The notes below the pieces were generated by a model, which was not told where the DNA came from, made no database searches, and saw only the letters and a list, made by a program, of their open reading frames with translations. Positions 44,247 through 52,641 of a stretch of DNA of 64,000 nt are shown here, piece by piece (positions within the stretch are counted from its first letter, which is position 1; the number at the start of each line of letters is the position of its first letter). Both the position numbers and the translations under genes were made by a program. This DNA comes from Armatimonadota bacterium (GTDB lineage: Bacteria; Armatimonadota; Fimbriimonadia; Fimbriimonadales; Fimbriimonadaceae): positions 294,436-358,435 of the forward strand of contig JADFMN010000004.1 in NCBI GenBank assembly GCA_022563855.1. Reading direction: 5' to 3'.

Positions 44247-45236
44247 CTAGCTTACGACGATGCGGGGCGGGCCGCTGACCGAACGCCCAATCTTGACCGA
44301 GCCCTCGACCGGAACGGTGCTGAAGGTGGCGAGCCCACCGCTGGTCTGCGGGTCGAGTATGAGCTGCTCCATCCACGGCGCAACCCCGCTGCCGAACTCC
44401 AGCGCGTCGCCGATGTACTCGCGCGTTTTGATCGCCGCGCCGGTGATTGCGCCAGCAGCGACAAGTCGCTCCACACCCGGCAGAAGCGGTAGGGCCGACG
44501 AGTCGATCTCAAGCGTCACGCCCGATGCGCGCGCGATGTGGAACAGGTGCCCGGCGAGCCCGAAGCCCGTGACGTCGGTCGCGCAGCGCACCCCCGCCGC
44601 GTGCGCGAACTCGGCAGCGCGCGCGTTGAGAGCAGACATCACAGCGACCGCCGCCTTCAGCTCCTCGTCGCTGCACAGGTCGTTCTTGAAAGCCGTCGTG
44701 ACGATCCCGGTGCCGAGCGGCTTGGAGAGGTAGATGTCCTGTCCCGGCTTGGCGTTGTCGTTGCGGAAGATCGTCTCCGGGTTGATGAGCCCCGTCACTG
44801 AAAGCCCGAACAGCGGCTGATCGTTTTCGACCGTGTGCCCGCCGGCGATCACCGCGCCGGCCTCGATCGTCTTGTCGTGCATTCCTTCGAAGATCTTCGC
44901 CCAAACTTCGGGCGGCGCCATCGTCGGGTCGAAGCAGCAGATGTTGAGCACAGTGATCGGCTTGCCGCCCATCGCATAGACGTCGCTAAGCGAGTTGGCC
45001 GCAGCGATCTGGCCGTAGTCGTACGGGTCGTCGACGATCGGCGTGAAGAAGTCGACGGTCTGCACCAGTGCCTGAGTCTCAGACAGCTTGAACACCCCCG
45101 CATCGTCGCTGGTTTCAATTCCGACGAGCAGGTTAGGGTCTTTCGACTTGGGCAAGACGCGGAGAACCTCCGCCAGCTGGGTCGGCCCCAGCTTGCTCGC
45201 TCAACCGGCGCATTTCACGAGGTGCGTAAGCCTCAT
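44247..45236 (-). CDS. selD: Selenophosphate synthetase SelD, itself a selenoprotein (in-frame UGA)
   Basis: A 329-residue SelD that makes selenophosphate from selenide and ATP, the selenium donor for Sec-tRNA. Reading through the UGA at 45201-45203 gives MRLTHLVKCAG-U-ASKLGPTQ, aligning selenocysteine (residue 12) and Lys15 with the catalytic Cys17 and Lys20 of the E. coli enzyme. The rest carries GIETSDDAGVFKL, TVDFFTPIVDDPYDYGQIAA, NSLSDVYAMGGKP, GGHTVENDQPLFGLSVTG, KPLGTGI and TDVTGFGLAGHL. A SECIS-like hairpin follows the UGA at once. Ending the gene at 45155 would remove the active site. tRNA-Sec is at 19.3 kb. Confidence 0.93.
45175..45193 (-). promoter_or_regulatory. Bacterial SECIS-like hairpin in selD
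   Basis: AGCTGGG pairs perfectly with CCCAGCT (7 bp) around the 5-base loop GCCGA. The loop starts 14 nt after the UGA and begins with G, as required for SelB binding by bacterial SECIS elements. The hairpin lies inside the coding sequence. Confidence 0.8.
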
Positions 45237-45302
45237 ACAAGATCAGGATACCGTTTGGCCGAAAACGGTTCCCCGGGGTCGGACGTTTGCCGAAGCTAGT
45301 CG

Positions 45303-46403
45303 CTACCACCCGGCGTGGCCGGGCTTAATCCACTCGTATTTGACTTTCAGATCGTTTAGCTGCTTGTGCGGTAGCAGGTTGTCGTGTTGCAAGCGTCCAA
45401 CGACAATTCCAGGCGCGATTCCGATGGCTTCGGCAAACAACTTGACGGCGATTCTAGAAAAGTCTTCACCTCTAACAAATTCAGCGTATCGGCTCGATGG
45501 TATTAGCAATGTGGCTGCCATGCGATCGGCATCCCGCTCGTCAGCATCTTTTTCACCTGACACCTCTAGGAAGACGCTCTTCTTCTTGTGTTTGATGACG
45601 TGTGCACACTCATGAAACAGGGTGAACCAAAAGTGGTCGTTCCGCTTGTATCTCAAGGAGATCTGCATGAGGGCACAGTCGGGACGCTTCCATCTTACGG
45701 CTCCAGAAACGCCTAGGCTGGGAAGCTCCGGCACAAACTCTATGATTACACCCGCTTGCGCAAAGGCCTCCTTAAGTAGCGGCACGAACTTTCGCGGGGC
45801 AAGTTGAGTCCAGCCGCGTGCCCTAGTCACTGCGTCACGAAATGCAGGTTCATCATATGATGCAGCTTCAATCGATGATGACTGAATCTCGCCTTGCCGG
45901 AGCCAGGCAGAAACCAAGTGAAGCCTGTCTTCAACCAAGTCGGACCGTCTGAACCGAACCATGGCTGAACGATCTTCCCAATACGATCGATATGCCTGCA
46001 GGCTTGCCATTCCAAAGAATTGAAGGAGGGCGTAGACTCGTTCTGGACCAGGATTTGCGGCAGGCACCCAGCCATACCTAACCATCGCAGGATATGGAAA
46101 CAACTTTGTCCACTCAAGTTCTTGCGCAGAGGGATTTGGTCGTGCATTCCGAGCAAGCCACTCACGGTAGGCAGATTCCCGGTTGAGCCAAAACCGCGCC
46201 GGTGTTCCCAGTACTCGCTCGAGATCTAGCGCAAGATCACTCGATATCGTGGCCTTGCCTTTGATGATTTCGTTGATGAGTTTATCTGATCGTGCCAGTC
46301 GAACCGCCAATTGCTTTTGAGAGATACGACGTTCTTCCAGCAGATCGCTGAGCGTATCTCCTGGCGGCGAAACTCTGTCTGGTCTATATTCAAGGGTAGC
46401 CAT
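45303..46403 (-). CDS. HigA-like antitoxin fused to ImmA/IrrE metallopeptidase domain
   Basis: A 366-residue protein. The N-terminal helix-turn-helix (about residues 15-70) has the HigA/VapI pattern GDTLSDLLEERRISQKQLA...LINEIIKGKATISSDLALDL-ERVLGTPARFWLN. The C-terminal domain is an ImmA/IrrE (DUF955) zinc peptidase with HECAH at 264-268 (HEXXH) and DERDADRMAATLLIP supplying the third zinc ligand. It starts one base after the toxin gene ends, giving toxin-antitoxin order as in higBA. Likely autoregulates the operon through a palindrome at 46767-46779. Whether the peptidase is active, and on what, is unknown. Confidence 0.85.
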   Translation of the reverse strand: MATLEYRPDRVSPPGDTLSDLLEERRISQKQLAVRLARSDKLINEIIKGKATISSDLALDLERVLGTPARFWLNRESAYREWLARNARPNPSAQELEWTKLFPYPAMVRYGWVPAANPGPERVYALLQFFGMASLQAYRSYWEDRSAMVRFRRSDLVEDRLHLVSAWLRQGEIQSSSIEAASYDEPAFRDAVTRARGWTQLAPRKFVPLLKEAFAQAGVIIEFVPELPSLGVSGAVRWKRPDCALMQISLRYKRNDHFWFTLFHECAHVIKHKKKSVFLEVSGEKDADERDADRMAATLLIPSSRYAEFVRGEDFSRIAVKLFAEAIGIAPGIVVGRLQHDNLLPHKQLNDLKVKYEWIKPGHAGW

Positions 46404-46404
46404 T

Positions 46405-46737
46405 CTAGTGATAATCGACGACCTCGGTCACTTTGATCTTCGTGATGTTGAGCCAGTCGAGCCCGCCGTCCTCCTTCAGTACGGGTGGATCGTGATCGGG
46501 TACGAATACAAGTCGGTAGTTTCCTGTCAGCGATACTGCCAATTGCCCCTTTCGATCCGCTGACAGCTCATGACAATTACCAGTAATATCCTTCATTACC
46601 TCCAGACAGTCCGCAGCTGCAAGATCATCCAAGCGAGCCCGAATCTTCTTGGCTCTCTCCATGCCAAATTTCCTCGCGAGCTTCTGGTCGCTGTTCATGA
46701 TCTTAGCGAGCCTGTTGGTTTCAAAAGATACTTCCAA
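46405..46737 (-). CDS. HigB/RelE-family toxin
   Basis: A 110-residue protein with the RelE/HigB fold pattern: KIMNSDQKLARKFGMERAKK-IRARLDDL near the N-terminus, then HELSADRKGQLAVSLTGNYRLVF (the 'G-x-x-R-L' or 'N-Y-R-L-x-F' ribonuclease core) and a terminal EVVDYH, the usual 'D-Y-H' end. Such toxins cut mRNA on the ribosome. The TTG start (46737) has only a weak ribosome-binding site. It is followed one base later by its antitoxin gene. Confidence 0.85.
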   Translation of the reverse strand: MEVSFETNRLAKIMNSDQKLARKFGMERAKKIRARLDDLAAADCLEVMKDITGNCHELSADRKGQLAVSLTGNYRLVFVPDHDPPVLKEDGGLDWLNITKIKVTEVVDYH

Positions 46738-46766
46738 CCTATTATTCCATCTTATTTACGTGATTG

Positions 46767-46802
46767 GTAAAGACTTTACGGATTTTTAGGTCATTTTGTC
46801 AA
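46767..46802 (-). promoter_or_regulatory. higBA promoter and operator
   Basis: On the minus strand TTGACA (46797-46802), 18 bp, TAAAGT (46773-46778). The perfect palindrome GTAAAGACTTTAC (46767-46779) covers the -10. A second AAGACTTTCG half-site lies about 40 bp away at 46811-46820. This AT-rich 60 bp stands out from the GC-rich surroundings. Confidence 0.6.
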
Positions 46803-46920
46803 CTTTTTTTAAGACTTTCGCCCTCTGATATTTGAATCGGTGCATTTTCGAACCTGATCTGCCCGATCCTGGACCGTTCGACAGCCGTCTTGGTGCAAGC
46901 GACCGAGATGGCCGTGTCAC

Positions 46921-49539
46921 CTAGCTGCCCATTACCAGCGCGTTGAACAGCAGCTTGAACGTGCCGTGCGGCTGTCCGCGGAAGGCGATCTCGGGGCCGA
47001 ACAAAACTAGGTGCCCGTCGCCGACTGAGAACGTCGCCATCGCCGTCCCGCCGTTCAGGACCTTCTGTCCCCAAGCCCAACCGCTGCGCAGGGGGGTTTC
47101 AGAATCGAACCACGCGAGACGCTGGCCGCCGTCGATCTTGAACACGGGGCTGGAGCTGAAGATCACGTCGATCTCCTCGTCCATCCCCATCGCGAGCGGG
47201 TGCGAAGTGTCGAGCTTCACGCGCAGGATCGAGCCCGGCACGAAGAAGTCCGCGCGACCGAGCGCGTTCCCTTCGTCGTCGATCAAAGCGCTCGTGACGG
47301 GCAGCTCCAGCTGTGTCGCCAGCCGCGTCGCGCTGCCGATCGTGACGACCGTGCCCCCGCCCTCGATGAACGATTTGATCTGAGGCAAAGAAGTATCGAC
47401 AGACAAAGACCCTTGGCGCGAAGCCCAAGGCTCCGGCACGTTGGTCGGGGGTCCGCCTCCTCCCCGGCCACCTCGTCCGCCGCGACCGCCGCCGCCGATC
47501 ACCATGCCGCTGACCATCACAAGCACGTCGTAGTCGGACAGAACACCCGCGTCGATCTCCGGCGGATAGACAACGGTGAACGGGAACTCGAACTGCTCAA
47601 GAATCCAGCGCGTCCATCCCGACTGCATAGACCCGCCGTAACGGTCGAGCAGCGCGATGCGCGGAACCTCGATTTTCTTGAGTCCGACGACCGGCGTACC
47701 GGCCGCGCTGGAAGAACGAACCCCTTGGTCGTGCGCCATTCGTTGCAAAATTGACCGCGACTCGCGCGAGGCTTCAACAATGAACGACCCGCGCGGGACA
47801 GCCGAGTTTGCCTCCGTCATCCGGAAAACGTCAATGCCAGCTTTCTGCAAACGGTTCATGGCCCGGAAGGAGTCATTTACGCGACCATCGATCACGTACC
47901 AGTCGGGATACTTTGATAGGTCTGAAGAAACCGTCGGTTTCACAACGTCCTTCAGTTCTTCCAGCCGCACTTCGAACTCCTCCACAACGCGCACAACTTT
48001 GACGCCCATCGAGAACGCGAGCGTCCAGCCAGAGCTGTCATACGGCGGAGTCGGAGGAGCGCCCGGATAGGCGAAGTCGTCCGGGTGGACCTGCGGCTCG
48101 AACATGCTTATCACGTGCGCGCGGAACGCTTGATCCGCCTGAACGATGTACGAGCCAGCCGGATAAATCTCACCGCCGTAGGCGAACAGCCGCCGCGCCC
48201 GGTGCACTATGATTCCGTTCTCGATGAGGGCGTTTACGAACTTCGTCGCGGTCGCATAGTCGGCTTGGTCCGAGGGGATGATGTAGGCGCGGGCGTCCTT
48301 GTTCTCGTCGGTGCGGACGCCGTCCCCGTTGCGGGAGCCTTCGAGCAAACGAGGGTTCGGCACCCACGAATCACGACGCCCCTTCTCGATGGCATTGCGC
48401 CCCATCCGCCAGATGTTCGTCAGCAGAGTTTCCCGATAGCGCGACGCGTAGTCCAACACCGCGTAGTTCGCAGTCAAGGAGTAATCGACCGACTGCCGGA
48501 AGTGCCACTCCTGCGGCTCGATCGGCAACGGCAGGTCGGCGTGCGGCATCTGCCTGCGCTGAACGTACGGAATCGTGATCGGAGTCGGGTTGCCGATCGT
48601 CTCGGTCAGGATCCCGACCATGTTGTGGAAGTACGCGGTCGTGCGCAGCCCGCCGTTCCACCAGCCGGAGTAGGTCGCGCCAGTCCGCATCGTCACACCC
48701 GGTTTATCTTCTTGCAAGAACCTGTTGTGCATCGCCGCGCTCACCATGTCTAGCCCGGTGCGCACCAGCGGATCCACTTCAAAGGCGAACGGATCGCGGA
48801 AAGGCGGCGCGAACATCACGGTGCCGCTCGGGCCGGTCTGGTGGTGGTTGAACATGATCTGCGGGAACCACTCGCGGTACATCACGCGGTTCATGTTCTT
48901 CGTCTCTTTCTGCGTCGATGCGAAAAAGTCGCGGTTGTTGTCGTGGCCGACGTACTTTTGGTACAGCCGCGGCACGCCGCGCGTCGAGCGCTTCAGCGGA
49001 TCCTCTTCGCGCATGTACCAGTCCGCGACCAGGTCGTGTCCGTCGGGGTTCGCGTGCACCAGCAGCACGATGACGTCTTTGAGGATGCGCTTGGTTTCTT
49101 CGTCGTCGCGGCTGACGAGCTGCCACGCGGTCTCCATCAGCACCTGCGCGCACAGCACCTCGCTCGCGTGCAGACCGCCGTCGATCCAGATGACCGCCTT
49201 GCCGTCGCGCGCGAGCCTCTTCGCCTCCCTTTCGTCGACGCCTTCGGCTCTGGCTAGCTTTGCGGCTATGGCCTTGTACTTATCGAGCCGCCACATGTTC
49301 GACGGGTCGGTGATGACCGCCATGTACTGCGTCCGCCCCTCCTCGGTCTTGCCGATGTCGACCAGCTTGAACCGCGGCGACTCCTTGTCGAGCTTTTTCC
49401 AGTATTCGGTGAGCTGGGCGTAGTTGGCGAGGAAGTAGTCGTCGCCGAGGTTGTGGCCGAACTGCTCCATCGGCGAGGTCTGGGCGTATGCGGCAACCGC
49501 GATGGCGGAGAGACAGAGGGCAAGCACTGCGCGTTTCAT
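46921..49539 (-). CDS. Secreted zinc carboxypeptidase, M14 family
   Basis: An 872-residue exported protein (signal MKRAVLALCLSAIAVAAYAQ). The M14 domain (about 20-420) shows zinc ligands in GGLHASEVLCAQVL (HXXE), VIVLLVHANPDGHDLVADWY, the NNRDFF-type arginine/asparagine motif and the second His in IMFNHHQTGPSG; a glutamate in ILTETIGNPTP. The C-terminal region has beta-rich domains and a glycine-rich patch (GGGGRGGRGGRGGGG). It trims peptides from the C-terminus, perhaps dietary protein. I choose ATG 49539; the open frame reaches 49815 through the repeat region. No TA or peptidase operon partner. Confidence 0.9.
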   Translation of the reverse strand: MKRAVLALCLSAIAVAAYAQTSPMEQFGHNLGDDYFLANYAQLTEYWKKLDKESPRFKLVDIGKTEEGRTQYMAVITDPSNMWRLDKYKAIAAKLARAEGVDEREAKRLARDGKAVIWIDGGLHASEVLCAQVLMETAWQLVSRDDEETKRILKDVIVLLVHANPDGHDLVADWYMREEDPLKRSTRGVPRLYQKYVGHDNNRDFFASTQKETKNMNRVMYREWFPQIMFNHHQTGPSGTVMFAPPFRDPFAFEVDPLVRTGLDMVSAAMHNRFLQEDKPGVTMRTGATYSGWWNGGLRTTAYFHNMVGILTETIGNPTPITIPYVQRRQMPHADLPLPIEPQEWHFRQSVDYSLTANYAVLDYASRYRETLLTNIWRMGRNAIEKGRRDSWVPNPRLLEGSRNGDGVRTDENKDARAYIIPSDQADYATATKFVNALIENGIIVHRARRLFAYGGEIYPAGSYIVQADQAFRAHVISMFEPQVHPDDFAYPGAPPTPPYDSSGWTLAFSMGVKVVRVVEEFEVRLEELKDVVKPTVSSDLSKYPDWYVIDGRVNDSFRAMNRLQKAGIDVFRMTEANSAVPRGSFIVEASRESRSILQRMAHDQGVRSSSAAGTPVVGLKKIEVPRIALLDRYGGSMQSGWTRWILEQFEFPFTVVYPPEIDAGVLSDYDVLVMVSGMVIGGGGRGGRGGRGGGGPPTNVPEPWASRQGSLSVDTSLPQIKSFIEGGGTVVTIGSATRLATQLELPVTSALIDDEGNALGRADFFVPGSILRVKLDTSHPLAMGMDEEIDVIFSSSPVFKIDGGQRLAWFDSETPLRSGWAWGQKVLNGGTAMATFSVGDGHLVLFGPEIAFRGQPHGTFKLLFNALVMGS

Positions 49540-49934
49540 GGTGATGGTTGTATCGTACCTTCGGGGGTTCGGGATAAGGAGCGCGGGGGTTTGCCACGCA
49601 CCCTGGACCGCTCGGATTTGTTCGGGTTTGTTCGGATTTGTTCGGATTTGTTCGGGTTTGTTGGGATTGGTTCGGAAGTTCGGAAGTTCGGGGGTTCCGT
49701 CAACTGCAAACTGCCAACTGCCAACTGCCAACTGAAAACTGTGTTCGGGAGTTCGGGAGGGCGAGCAGTCATCCTGAGTGGATCGAAGGACCCCGCGAGC
49801 CGCTTGGCTGCTCACGGGCTATCGCGCCGTTCGCTGACGACGGCGCAACAACTTCCTACAGCTGTATCGCATGCTTCTACTACTGCTTGCGCTACCTTGA
49901 ACGAGTTAGAGGAGTACTGTCGTATAATGATCAT
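49540..49934. repeat. Intergenic mosaic of 7-, 8- and 10-bp tandem repeats
   Basis: Contains TTCGGGGG octamers (49558-49570), an inverted copy of the 43.83-kb GC-rich block (49580-49605), about six decamers TCGG(A/G)TTTGT (49612-49671), octamers TCGGAAGT (49672-49695), and six heptamers CAACTGC/AAACTGC (49701-49742). A CGAAGGACC...GAGCCGCTTGGCTGCTCACG stretch (49786-49818) follows. No gene is seen; open frames through it are artefacts. Confidence 0.8.
49923..49928 (+). promoter_or_regulatory. -10 element, possible leaderless start
   Basis: TATAAT lies six bases before the GTG at 49935, with TTGAAC as a weakly spaced (20 bp) -35. Transcription would begin at or next to the start codon, so the downstream mRNA may be leaderless. 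Confidence 0.4.
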
Positions 49935-50579
49935 GTGGACGAGACTTATACGAGTCTGGGTCTAGAGGCGAGTTGGACGTTTGGTGCAGCAATTGCACTA
50001 GGGTCAATCGTCGGTGTTATCTGGCAATCGGTGCGCGCAAAGAAGCTGACGATTCAGCCAGCCATTATTGGGGCATTCTCGATCGGCCTGGTACTGGCCC
50101 TCTGGCAAACTCCAATTCCCATGCTGTGGGCCATTCCCGGGCTCTCGACTATCGGTGCAATAGCAGTATTCTTCATGAAGCATAAGAACATGAAGAACCG
50201 AGTAGGCATGGGTGTTACTGGCATAGCGGTATCTGTCGCGTTGTTCTTTATTATGCAAAGCATGTTCACAGGAGTCGTCGTTTTGGGAGATGAGAACGTG
50301 ACGTGGGATTCGTGGGTCGACGACAGCGGCCATGTTCCCCGAGAAGGACTTAGAGTACACGCGACAGGGTCTCCCAAGCGATGGTATGGCAATCGTCAAT
50401 GGTGGTCTTGGACGATTTACTCCGACAGCGCAACGACCCCTTCCGAAAGACTCGGCCCCCACCTGATAGGTTTCGAACTTTATTGGGGTCCCGACGGTAT
50501 GGTCACCGGTGACGAGTTGGGTGTGCGGCTCGCAGAATGGGCAGGAGTTGAGCCCAGATATCGGATGACCGAAAATTGA
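49935..50579 (+). CDS. Membrane protein of unknown function
   Basis: About 214 residues. Four hydrophobic helices (about residues 15-35, 43-62, 65-85 and 94-112) in the first half, then a soluble domain rich in Trp, Tyr and Ser (RWYGNRQWWSWTIYSDSATT) ending in GVEPRYRMTEN. GTG 49935 is chosen because upstream codons run into repeats. The AT-rich codon use differs from housekeeping genes nearby. I do not recognise a family. A signalling or channel role cannot be inferred. Confidence 0.55.
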   Translation: MDETYTSLGLEASWTFGAAIALGSIVGVIWQSVRAKKLTIQPAIIGAFSIGLVLALWQTPIPMLWAIPGLSTIGAIAVFFMKHKNMKNRVGMGVTGIAVSVALFFIMQSMFTGVVVLGDENVTWDSWVDDSGHVPREGLRVHATGSPKRWYGNRQWWSWTIYSDSATTPSERLGPHLIGFELYWGPDGMVTGDELGVRLAEWAGVEPRYRMTEN

Positions 50580-51109
50580 GAGCTCGAAATCGAGGGGACC
50601 AGGCTCCGAAATTCAGATGTAGGCTAATAGTCATGCGAATATCCTAGCCTGGCCACAACGGGCGCGGATGCTCCAAACTAGTCCCTTCTCGCCTTGCGGC
50701 AGAAGGCTAGGATGCGGAAGTAAAAAAGGGAGTCCTTTCCGAATCAACAACTTGACGCGAGTCGCTTGGCTGCTCGCGGTCCTTCGACACGCTCTGGGGA
50801 CCGCGTTTTCTCGAGCAGCGTTCTAGTGCCGCATGCACATGGCTGCCCCGCTCGCGCATCGGGACAGCCGTGCCACGCGAGTTCTGACTCGGCCCCTCAC
50901 CTCGGTCCTCTCCCCAGGCTTGGGGAGGGGAGGTCGCCGGGAGTGAAAGCCACAATTGGTCTCACTGCGCAACCGAGGCCAGCTCTTCCTCATCGGGCAG
51001 TCCGTGGCACACCGTCGGATACTGGGTTTTGGCGCGATGGCTTGGGCCTGGAGGGCAAGCACGGTAAAATAACCTCATAAGCGACCCAGGCCGTCGCCAG
51101 GAATCCCCC
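50580..51109. other. Intergenic region with inverted repeats, no large gene
   Basis: 530 bp. It holds a hairpin with CCTTCT/AGAAGG arms (50685-50707), a 51-bp imperfect inverted repeat (50769-50819; arms GCTGCTCG + CGGTCC) whose left arm recurs at 49.8 kb, and a CTCCCCA-GGCT-TGGGGAG hairpin (50910-50927). These look like REP-type palindromic elements. I see no convincing long gene. Confidence 0.6.
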
Positions 51110-51247
51110 ATGAAAGACCCTTACAAACCAGGCGGCGGACAGAGCAAGTTCATCCGGAACACCGGCACGAACCCAGTGAAAGGCAAGCCAGTCAAGAACA
51201 AGAACGTGCGCGTCGACAAGGCGAAGAAGGTTCGGAAGAAGATCTAG
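51110..51247 (+). CDS. Small very basic protein of unknown function
   Basis: A 45-residue protein starting MKDPYKPGGGQSKFIRNTGT with AGGA eight bases before the ATG, and ending KVRKKI. Lysine and arginine make up about a third of the residues and there is no hydrophobic core. Its composition resembles small ribosomal or nucleic-acid-binding proteins. The clean coding frame with a good ribosome-binding site, and use of conserved-type GGG turns, support a real gene. It is too short for standard callers. Confidence 0.6.
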   Translation: MKDPYKPGGGQSKFIRNTGTNPVKGKPVKNKNVRVDKAKKVRKKI

Positions 51248-51308
51248 CGCGGACGAATTCGGGCAAGATGCCCGAACCACTCACGGCCAGGATGGCCATG
51301 CTACTGTT

Positions 51309-52478
51309 TCACCCCTCGTTCCCCCAATGGCCCTTCCCGCCGCGATCCTTCAGCCAAGCGTGCCGCCATTTGTGGATGTCCTCAGGCCGCGTCGCGGGCA
51401 TCGGTTTGCGGTGCTCGACAGGCGGAAGAGCAGACAACGCTGGCGACGGCGCGCGCTGGTACCAGTAGGCGACGGATGACAGGTCCAGAACCATCCGGTT
51501 CGCGTGGCCATGCTCGATAGAAGCCCGCAAGGAAGACGAGAACCGCACCGGGTCTTCGAGGTGGAACCGGTAGTAGTGCATCTTGCCGATCCAGCCGAAG
51601 CGCGGGTCTTCGTTCTCCCGGGCCGGCGCGTAGGCGATCCCGAAGTAGGGGTGCAGGTAGTGCTCGTCCGGACCCCACGAGGTGTTGAAGTAGTCCTCGG
51701 TCCCGGTGCCGTGAAGACCCGGCCACTCCTCGCCGTCGATCAGAAACATGTCGTCTCCCTCGCCCGGCCAAGGCGTCGAAGGCGCGTGCACGTAGTAGTT
51801 GACGCCGACGTAATGCCCCTCGCCCTCGACATCGCAGAAGAGGTAGTTGTGACGGTCGCTCGTGTTCTTCGGGTCGGGGTTCCTTCTTTGGTCGTCCAGA
51901 CCGGTGATGTCGGGCGGATCGGCAGCCCACGCGTTCTCCAGACCGTCGGCAGCTTCGATACCCGTGACTTCTTGGTTGTACCAAGCGTGGAACCGGCCCT
52001 CGTCTTCGGGGATCGAGCCGTGCTCTTCGTAATCGACGTAGTAATAGAATCCGCGCACTTCCTCAGTACCCTCGTTCGAGACCTCGATCCGTGCGCCGTT
52101 CCCGAACGGCATCGGCCAGTAGCACACGAGCGCGCCGCCGTCTTGCGGCGCGGCGGCGAGAGGCAGCGAGACGAAATTGTAAGACTTCCCCCACCCCTGC
52201 CCGAAGAAGTCACCGATCGGCGCCTCTACGCTCGGGTGAGACTGCCCGTCCCAGAACATACGGATCACCAAGTTCCGCCGCACCATCGGGTCGCCCGAGT
52301 TGATCGTGCACCATATGTGCTTGACGATCCCGGCGCCAACGATGTCAGCGAGAACCAATGTCTCCCCCGGTGCGATCGGCGTGCAGTCGTCGTTGCCACC
52401 GGTCACATCATAAGAAGAGCACCGCCGAGACCGCGCAGGAACGATGCGGCTGACGTGCGAGAGCGGGCCGTGCGACAT
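51309..52478 (-). CDS. DUF2961 (GH172 family) protein
   Basis: A 389-residue protein of the DUF2961 fold, now glycoside hydrolase family 172 (difructose-anhydride and D-arabinofuranan-type hydrolases). Family blocks: 'S-S-Y-D-x-T-G-G-N-x-D' (RCSSYDVTGGNDDC), the jelly-roll WDGQSHPSVEAPIGDFFGQG, YWPMPFGNGARIEVSNEG, HYVGVNYYV, DGEEWPGLHGTGTEDYFNTS and FHLEDPVRFSSSL. The catalytic acids lie in the GTEDYF block. No signal peptide, so it acts in the cytoplasm unless exported otherwise. No sugar transport genes adjoin. Confidence 0.9.
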   Translation of the reverse strand: MSHGPLSHVSRIVPARSRRCSSYDVTGGNDDCTPIAPGETLVLADIVGAGIVKHIWCTINSGDPMVRRNLVIRMFWDGQSHPSVEAPIGDFFGQGWGKSYNFVSLPLAAAPQDGGALVCYWPMPFGNGARIEVSNEGTEEVRGFYYYVDYEEHGSIPEDEGRFHAWYNQEVTGIEAADGLENAWAADPPDITGLDDQRRNPDPKNTSDRHNYLFCDVEGEGHYVGVNYYVHAPSTPWPGEGDDMFLIDGEEWPGLHGTGTEDYFNTSWGPDEHYLHPYFGIAYAPARENEDPRFGWIGKMHYYRFHLEDPVRFSSSLRASIEHGHANRMVLDLSSVAYWYQRAPSPALSALPPVEHRKPMPATRPEDIHKWRHAWLKDRGGKGHWGNEG

Positions 52479-52500
52479 ATGGGGAAAGTATGAAGGAAGA

Positions 52501-52549
52501 GTGCTGAGTGCCGAGTGCTGAGTGCTGAGTGCCGAATGCTGAATGCTGA
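52501..52549. repeat. Seven tandem heptamers
   Basis: GTGCTGA / GTGCCGA / ATGCTGA units in perfect 7-bp register, upstream of the DUF2961 gene and after the cyclase gene. A heptad array can be read in every frame and is not coding. Confidence 0.85.
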
Positions 52550-52566
52550 ATGAAGGCGACTACTTG

Positions 52567-52612
52567 GCGACCACAAGGCGACAGCAACGCGGGCGACAGC
52601 AAAGCGGGCGAC
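52567..52612. repeat. 15-bp tandem repeat array
   Basis: GCGACAGCAACGCGG (52578-52592) and GCGACAGCAAAGCGG (52593-52607), flanked by shorter partial copies. A degenerate copy occurs at 63100-63138. Confidence 0.7.
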
Positions 52613-52641
52613 GAGCTCCTGAACGGGCGACGCCGCCCCAA

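Noticed and set aside
49540..49815. N-terminal extension of the M14 peptidase
   Set aside because: The frame runs through heptamer, octamer and decamer arrays; a clear signal peptide starts at 49539.
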